DNA of 5,364 bases from positions 1 through 5,364 of the forward strand of contig CAZJRF010000119.1 of NCBI GenBank assembly GCA_964548475.1. The letters are read 5' to 3'. Below are positions 1-3,260 of the stretch, piece by piece; the first letter of the stretch is position 1, and the number at the start of each line of letters is the position of its first letter. The DNA is from VGBK01 sp964548475. Its GTDB lineage: Bacteria > Actinomycetota > Acidimicrobiia > Spongiisociales > UBA11373. Below the pieces are notes generated by a model. It was not told the origin of the DNA. It saw only the letters and a program-made list of their open reading frames with translations, and searched no databases. A program made the translations under genes and the position numbers.

Positions 1-817
1 CCTCGGCACCTCCCGCAAGGACCCCTATGTGCACGGCGACGGCTACGAGAGCATCAAGCGCACGGTGCTGGCCAACGGCCTCGACGTGGTGGTGGTCGTC
101 GGCGGCGACGGCACCCTGAAGACGGCCCTCCGCCTGGCCGACGAGGGTCTGCCGGTGGTTGGAGTGCCCAAGACCATCGACAACGACATCGCCGCCACCG
201 ACTTCACCTTCGGTTTCGACACCGCCGTACAGATCGCCACCGAGGCCATCGACCGCCTGACCACAACCGCCGAGTCCCACAACCGGGTGATCCTCGTGGA
301 GGTGATGGGCCGCACCAAGGGCTGGATCGCCACCTACGCCGGCCTGGCCGGCGGCGCCGATGCGATCCTCATCCCCGAGGTCCCCCTCTCCCTCGAGGAG
401 GTGGCCACCATTCTGCGCCGGCGACACCGCCACGGGCACGGCTATTCGATCGTGGTGGTGGCCGAAGGGGTGAAGCCGCCTCACAAGACGAAGCGGCCCA
501 AGGACATCTTCGGCTTCGAGCGCCTGGGCGGGGTCGCCTACCAGATCGCCCCCATTCTGGAAGAGCTGACCGGCTTCGAGACCCGGGTCACGGTCCTCGG
601 CCACCTGCAGCGCGGCGGCAGCCCCACCGCCTTCGACCGGGTGCTCGCCACCCGCCTGGGAGCCGCCGCGGCCGACCTGGCGGCGGAAGGTCGTCGGCGG
701 GTGATGGTCGCCATGCGGGGACCGCAGATCAAGGCGGTGCCTCTGGAGGAAGGCTGCGCTGAGGTACGCGGAGTGGACCCCGAGCTCTACGCGGTGGCCC
801 GCTCCTTCTTCGGCTAG
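1..817 (+). CDS. pfkA: 6-phosphofructokinase, group III type (5'-truncated by window edge)
   Basis: Phosphorylates fructose 6-phosphate to fructose 1,6-bisphosphate in cytoplasmic glycolysis. The frame is already open at base 2, so the start lies outside the window. 271 residues are visible, and about 70 N-terminal ones are probably missing for a family of roughly 340. Counting from base 2, GGDGT (34-38) is the phosphate-donor loop, PKTIDND (56-62) carries the catalytic Asp60, MGR is at 102-104, PEV is at 125-127, and the fructose-phosphate site RVTVLGHLQRGG covers 195-206. These match E. coli PfkA Asp127, Met169-Arg171, Glu222 and Arg243/His249/Arg252. The donor signature is mixed: Gly37 (equivalent to Gly104) is ATP-like, while Lys57 (equivalent to 124) is typical of pyrophosphate-dependent enzymes. 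The family call is secure, but the phosphoryl donor is not. The gene ends in a TAG that overlaps the stop codon of the convergent pseudouridine synthase gene. Confidence 0.95.
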   Translation, partial: LGTSRKDPYVHGDGYESIKRTVLANGLDVVVVVGGDGTLKTALRLADEGLPVVGVPKTIDNDIAATDFTFGFDTAVQIATEAIDRLTTTAESHNRVILVEVMGRTKGWIATYAGLAGGADAILIPEVPLSLEEVATILRRRHRHGHGYSIVVVAEGVKPPHKTKRPKDIFGFERLGGVAYQIAPILEELTGFETRVTVLGHLQRGGSPTAFDRVLATRLGAAAADLAAEGRRRVMVAMRGPQIKAVPLEEGCAEVRGVDPELYAVARSFFG

Positions 818-1752
818 AGGGCCGCGCCCGGCTGGGCCGCCGCGTCGGCCGGCTCCCCCAGTTCATCCTGGACCGCTTGCAGGTCGGGGGGCAGGGGGGA
901 ATGCACCTCGATCGTCTCCCCGCCGATGGGATGAGTGAAACAGAGGCGGGACGCGTGCAGGAATAGGCGGCCGGCGTCGCGATCGCCCCGCCCGTACACC
1001 GGATCGGCCACCACCGGGTGGCCGATGGCGGCCAGGTGCACCCGGATCTGGTGCGTCCGCCCCGTTTCGAGGCGGACCTCGAGGAGCGAGCGCCCGGCCG
1101 CCGGCCAGCGAGCCAGGCACCGGTAGTGGGTGCGGGAGGGCCGGCCGGGCGTCGCCACTCGCACCACACCCCGCCGGCGCGGGTCACGGGCCAGAGGTGC
1201 GTCGATGGTGCCGCTGGCCGCTTCCGGGTCCCCGTGCACCAGCGCCAGGTAGGTGCGCTCCACCCGATGGCGGTTGATGGCCGAGCGCAGGGCCACCCAG
1301 GCCTCGGCGGTGAGCGCTATCACCAGCAGGCCCGAGGTGTCCCGGTCCAGGCGATGCACGATGCCCCATCGCCCTTCCTCCCCCACCCCCCGTACCTGCG
1401 GCCACCGTTGCAGGATCCCCGCCGCCAGCGTGCCGCCTTCCCGTCCCGCCCCCGGATGCACGACCACCCCGGCCGGCTTATCCACCACTGCCACGTGCCG
1501 GTCCTCGTAGCGCACCTCGAAGAGAACCTCCTCGGGCTCGAGCTGCCCTCCTGCCTCGGACAGATCGACCAGGAGCTCCCGTCCGGCCGCCAGCGGGCGC
1601 CCGGGAGCTACCGGCTCCCCGTCGCAGGTGGCCTTTCCCTCCTCCAGCAAACGCCGGGCTCGGGAGCGGCTCACCCCGGCCAGCCCGGCAAGCACCTTGT
1701 CGGCCCGTTCCCCGCCGAGCGCGGCGGGTACCTCAATCCGCCTGATCGCCAT
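814..1752 (-). CDS. RluA-family pseudouridine synthase with S4 domain
   Basis: Isomerises uridine to pseudouridine in RNA, most likely 23S rRNA as for RluC/RluD. The 312-residue product has an N-terminal S4 RNA-binding domain (about 14-60, with SRSRARRLLEEGK) and then the RluA-type catalytic domain. HRLDRDTSG (133-141) contains the catalytic Asp136. RTHQIRVHLAAIGHP (232-246), DPVYG (250-254) and LHA (265-267) are the other family signatures. Length is normal for RluD-like enzymes, but target uridines cannot be read from the sequence, so I give no symbol. The ATG at 1752 is chosen because the S4 domain follows directly. In-frame sequence further upstream is the shadow of lspA. The start lies inside the lspA 3' end (20-base overlap), with a GGGAG about 10 bases upstream that sits in a perfect palindrome. 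It is probably the last gene of its operon. Confidence 0.95.
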   Translation of the reverse strand: MAIRRIEVPAALGGERADKVLAGLAGVSRSRARRLLEEGKATCDGEPVAPGRPLAAGRELLVDLSEAGGQLEPEEVLFEVRYEDRHVAVVDKPAGVVVHPGAGREGGTLAAGILQRWPQVRGVGEEGRWGIVHRLDRDTSGLLVIALTAEAWVALRSAINRHRVERTYLALVHGDPEAASGTIDAPLARDPRRRGVVRVATPGRPSRTHYRCLARWPAAGRSLLEVRLETGRTHQIRVHLAAIGHPVVADPVYGRGDRDAGRLFLHASRLCFTHPIGGETIEVHSPLPPDLQAVQDELGEPADAAAQPGAAL

Positions 1753-2218
1753 CGCCCCGGCTCTCCCGGGAGAGCACGAAAGCCGCCAGCAGAGCCAGGC
1801 CCGCCCCGACGGTGATCGCACTATCGGCCACGTTGAAGGCGGGGAAGTGCACGAAGTCCACGAAATCCACCACCTTGCCGTCGAGTAGCCCCGGGCCCCG
1901 GAAGAGCCGGTCGCCGAGGTTGCCAATTGCCCCGCCGAGCACCAGCCCCATCGCCACCGCTTCCAAGCGGCCGGGGAGCCGGTGCACCACCAGCATGATC
2001 AGCACCACCGCCGCGATGGCCCCCAGGGCGATGAAAGAGCCGGCCCCCGGAAGCAGGCCGAAGGCCGACCCCGAGTTGGTCACGTACTGCAGCCAGAGCA
2101 CTCCCGGTATCACCTCGATGGGGTTGCCGGGCAGGGTGGATACCACCCACCACTTGGTCAACTGGTCGACCACCACCACCACCAGAGCGATCAGCAGTGG
2201 CAGGCGGCGGGAGGTCAC
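1733..2218 (-). CDS. lspA: Lipoprotein signal peptidase (signal peptidase II)
   Basis: A membrane aspartyl protease that cuts the signal peptide from diacylglyceryl-modified prolipoproteins. From the GTG at 2218 the protein has 161 residues, normal for LspA. Four hydrophobic segments are visible (about 6-17, 62-78, 86-101 and 130-149). Conserved features are DQLTKWW (Asp18, Lys22), NSGSAF starting at Asn48, GNLGDR with catalytic Asp103, VVDFVDF, and FNVAD with catalytic Asp132. The short extra loop between GDR and VVDF is, to my knowledge, usual in actinobacteria. The start at 2218 is preferred because its GTG overlaps the TGA of the zinc-finger gene as GTGA, a typical coupling arrangement. 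An in-frame GTG at 2245 would add nine residues. Neither candidate has a clear Shine-Dalgarno sequence, which fits coupling to upstream translation. The 3' end overlaps the pseudouridine synthase gene by 20 bases. Confidence 0.95.
   Translation of the reverse strand: MTSRRLPLLIALVVVVVDQLTKWWVVSTLPGNPIEVIPGVLWLQYVTNSGSAFGLLPGAGSFIALGAIAAVVLIMLVVHRLPGRLEAVAMGLVLGGAIGNLGDRLFRGPGLLDGKVVDFVDFVHFPAFNVADSAITVGAGLALLAAFVLSRESRGDGDQAD
1760..1775. repeat. 16-base perfect palindrome over the likely ribosome-binding site of the pseudouridine synthase gene
   Basis: GCTCTCCCGGGAGAGC is its own reverse complement. In mRNA it could form a six-base-pair hairpin with a CCGG loop. It encodes Leu-Ser-Arg-Glu-Ser near the LspA C-terminus and includes the GGGAG that would serve the gene starting at 1752. 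It may arise by chance in DNA this GC-rich. Confidence 0.6.
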
Positions 2219-2619
2219 CGGTGGTTGGCGGCGCAGTCGACGCACAGCTTGGTGTGCGGCACGGCGTCGAGACGGGCCACCGGGATCGGCTTGCCGCAGC
2301 CTTCGCAGATGCCGTAGGTTCCGCTCCGGATACGGCCCAGGGCCTCCTCGACCTGGGCGAGGAGATCGCTCGCGTTCCGGGCCAGGGACAGCTCCTTCTC
2401 CATTTCGAAGGCCAGCGATCCGCCCTCGGCGGTATTGGGATCTGGGCTCCGTTCCGAGGACGTCTCGGTGAGCCGCACTGCCTCCCGCTGCACTTCGATC
2501 TCCTCGATCATGGTGGTCAGCCGGCGGCTCTCCTCTTCAAGCCGCCGACAGAAGCGCTCGAGGGTCGATCGGGCAAGCTTTCTCGCCACATGACCTCCTG
2601 GGACCGGGCAGGCTAGCAC
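2215..2619 (-). CDS. DksA/TraR-family C4 zinc-finger protein
   Basis: Probably a cytoplasmic protein acting on RNA polymerase through its secondary channel, as inferred from the DksA/TraR family. It has 134 residues from the GTG at 2619. A charged helix (about 20-53) and a second helix (about 70-97) would form the coiled coil. They precede a canonical C4 zinc finger, C-x2-C-x17-C-x2-C, with cysteines 105, 108, 126 and 129. The chain stops five residues after the last cysteine, so it lacks the C-terminal helix of E. coli DksA. The DxxDxA coiled-coil tip motif is not intact: the nearest match is DPNTAE (60-65). The 2619 start has a perfect AAGGAGGT six bases upstream. A GTG at 2589 (124 residues, beginning MARKL after translation) has AGGAGG only four bases upstream, yet looks more like family N-termini. 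The stop overlaps the lspA GTG. Confidence 0.88.
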   Translation of the reverse strand: MLACPVPGGHVARKLARSTLERFCRRLEEESRRLTTMIEEIEVQREAVRLTETSSERSPDPNTAEGGSLAFEMEKELSLARNASDLLAQVEEALGRIRSGTYGICEGCGKPIPVARLDAVPHTKLCVDCAANHR

Positions 2620-2625
2620 GACCGG

Positions 2626-2633
2626 ACCTCCTT
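2626..2633 (-). promoter_or_regulatory. Shine-Dalgarno AAGGAGGT for the zinc-finger gene
   Basis: A full AAGGAGGT on the minus strand overlaps the last base of the upstream YggU-family stop codon and lies six bases before the GTG at 2619. It decides the preferred start. A second AGGAGG at 2594-2599 lies four bases before an in-frame GTG at 2589, so both starts are possible. Confidence 0.7.
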
Positions 2634-2950
2634 CAACGGGCCTCGAACCCGGAGGAGAGCAGCCGGCGGAGACGCTCGGCGGCCTGCTCCGGCGACACCC
2701 CGCTCACCAGCACTTGCTTGCGTCTCGCCCCGGCGCCGGAGACAACTTCCCCGCGGCGCCCGCCGAGCGCCCGGGCCACCAGGTCCTCTGCCGCCCGGTT
2801 GGCTTTCCCCGCCTCGGCGGGGGCGCTCACCCGCACTCGCAACGCACCGTCGTGCAGGCCCACGATCTCCGATCGTCGGGCTCCGGGCACGACCCAGACC
2901 TCCACCCGGACCCCATCGGGATGGGGATGAAGCAAGCCGCCGGCTTCCAC
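2633..2950 (-). CDS. YggU/DUF167 (UPF0235) family protein
   Basis: A small protein of the YggU/DUF167 family, whose molecular role is unknown, so I assign no function. From GTG 2950 it has 105 residues, close to the usual 75-100 of the family. The signature region is a beta strand VRVEVWVVPGARRSEI (14-29), then LRVRVSAPAEAGKANRAAED (37-56) with the family's Gly-Lys-Ala-Asn (48-51), and a C-terminal KQVLVSG strand and helix. Recognisable domain sequence begins at residue 14. The reading frame is open to an ATG at 3097, but the extra residues are low-complexity Arg/Gly/Pro sequence antisense to the ileS leader, so I reject that start. TTG 2935 is a further option. GTG 2950 has no Shine-Dalgarno sequence but lies eight bases after a TACCAT hexamer, which suggests a leaderless message. 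It is probably the first gene of a four-gene cluster. Confidence 0.85.
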   Translation of the reverse strand: MEAGGLLHPHPDGVRVEVWVVPGARRSEIVGLHDGALRVRVSAPAEAGKANRAAEDLVARALGGRRGEVVSGAGARRKQVLVSGVSPEQAAERLRRLLSSGFEAR

Positions 2951-2958
2951 GAGGCCGA

Positions 2959-2964
2959 ATGGTA
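2959..2964 (-). promoter_or_regulatory. Candidate -10 element (TACCAT) for the minus-strand operon
   Basis: TACCAT on the minus strand fits the TANNNT pattern of actinobacterial -10 hexamers. Its last base is eight bases from the GTG at 2950, which would start the transcript at or next to the start codon. No good -35 match is seen at normal spacing, so this is a weak call based on position and on the missing ribosome-binding site. Confidence 0.35.
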
Positions 2965-2994
2965 CGACGCGACCACCGGGGCGGCGGCCCCTAC

Positions 2995-3000
2995 TACCAT
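2995..3000 (+). promoter_or_regulatory. Candidate -10 element (TACCAT) for ileS
   Basis: TACCAT on the plus strand fits TANNNT and would start transcription near 3007, just upstream of the T-box leader whose first helix begins about 3042. It is the outward-facing mirror of the minus-strand hexamer at 2959-2964. There is no convincing -35 box. Confidence 0.35.
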
Positions 3001-3095
3001 CTCCGTCGACGGCGCCGACGGGGACGCGCCGCCCGGACCGGGGCTCAGCGAGCCGGCAGACGGTGAGAGGCCGGTGCCCGCAGGCCGGAGCGGAC

Positions 3096-3098
3096 ATC
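3096..3098 (+). promoter_or_regulatory. T-box specifier codon AUC (Ile)
   Basis: ATC reads as an isoleucine codon that would pair with the GAU anticodon of tRNA-Ile. It lies on the 3' side of Stem I, is followed by A and then CCCCC-GAGCC, which is the usual placement in T-box leaders, and agrees with the downstream gene being ileS. Confidence 0.75.
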
Positions 3099-3179
3099 AC
3101 CCCCGAGCCGCGGGAAGAACGAGCCCTCGGGCTTCAGTAGAACCCGCCGGTCACCCCTCCGACATGGGGCCAACGAGCG

Positions 3180-3197
3180 GCCGTCCTTCGGGATGGC
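3180..3197 (+). other. UUCG-capped hairpin 5' of the antisequestor (T-box Stem III)
   Basis: GCCGTCC pairs with GGATGGC over seven base pairs (one G-U) around a C(UUCG)G tetraloop. It ends three bases before the antisequestor. By position it is the T-box Stem III. There is no T-run after it, so it is not a terminator. Confidence 0.7.
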
Positions 3198-3200
3198 AAG

Positions 3201-3232
3201 CCGGGTGGTACCGCGGGCTCCGCCCGTCCCGG
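3201..3232 (+). promoter_or_regulatory. T-box antisequestor with UGGUACC bulge
   Basis: CCGGG (3201-3205) pairs with CCCGG (3228-3232), and GCGGGC (3213-3218) with GCCCGT (3222-3227, one G-U). This leaves the seven-base bulge TGGTACC (3206-3212). TGGT in the bulge is complementary to ACCA at the tRNA 3' end with discriminator base A, as expected for tRNA-Ile. Confidence 0.85.
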
Positions 3233-3258
3233 CGGCAACGGGCAGCCGACCGAGGACG
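3225..3258 (+). promoter_or_regulatory. Sequestor helix covering the ileS ribosome-binding site
   Basis: CGTCCCGG (3225-3232) can pair with CCGAGGACG (3250-3258), giving eight pairs with one bulged A. This buries the GAGGA (3252-3256) that lies four bases before the ileS ATG. The 5' strand is also the 3' strand of the antisequestor, so the two folds exclude each other. That is the logic of a translational T-box. Confidence 0.7.
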
Positions 3259-3260
3259 CC

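Larger units (their letters stand above)
3040..3260 (+). ncRNA. Translational T-box riboswitch, tRNA-Ile responsive, in the ileS leader
   Basis: This cis-acting RNA should let ileS be translated when uncharged tRNA-Ile accumulates. The T-box core GGGTGGTACCGCGGG is at 3203-3217 and matches the class consensus. Stem I can be closed by GGCTC (3042-3046) with GAGCC (3105-3109) and holds an Ile codon, ATC at 3096-3098, followed by the expected A. Its apex is only a CCGG/CCGG hairpin (3071-3088). At about 68 bases, Stem I is of the compact type without the distal T-loop platform. Next come a small hairpin (3122-3133), AGTAG (3136-3140), a CCCC/GGGG stem (3154-3169), a UUCG-capped hairpin (3180-3197) and the antisequestor (3201-3232). 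A competing helix covers the ileS ribosome-binding site. There is no terminator U-tract, so control should be translational, as known for actinobacterial ileS. Pairings were found by hand. Confidence 0.9.

Noticed and set aside
780..860. Possible bidirectional terminator at the pfkA / pseudouridine synthase junction
   Set aside because: There is no intergenic space, and I found no stem followed by a T-run on either strand.
1018..1815. Plus-strand open frame of about 265 codons opposite the pseudouridine synthase gene
   Set aside because: It is a mirror of a clear enzyme gene, with Pro/Arg/His-rich composition and no domain.
2169..2183. Five tandem ACC triplets in lspA, and a similar GTG/GGT run at 86-97 in pfkA
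   Set aside because: Both encode poly-valine in a hydrophobic helix or beta strand. Codon bias explains the repetition without a special repeat function.
1812..2471. Plus-strand open frame of about 220 codons opposite lspA and the zinc-finger gene
   Set aside because: The opposite strand encodes two proteins with catalytic and metal-binding motifs, while this frame is Ser/Thr/Arg-rich and featureless.
2951..3097. N-terminal extension of the YggU-family protein to ATG 3097
   Set aside because: The extra residues are low-complexity and lie antisense to the ileS leader, and the family domain begins just after GTG 2950.
3180..3232. Intrinsic terminator in the ileS leader
   Set aside because: The hairpins are strong, but none is followed by a U-tract. 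The alternative pairing covers the ribosome-binding site instead, which supports translational control.
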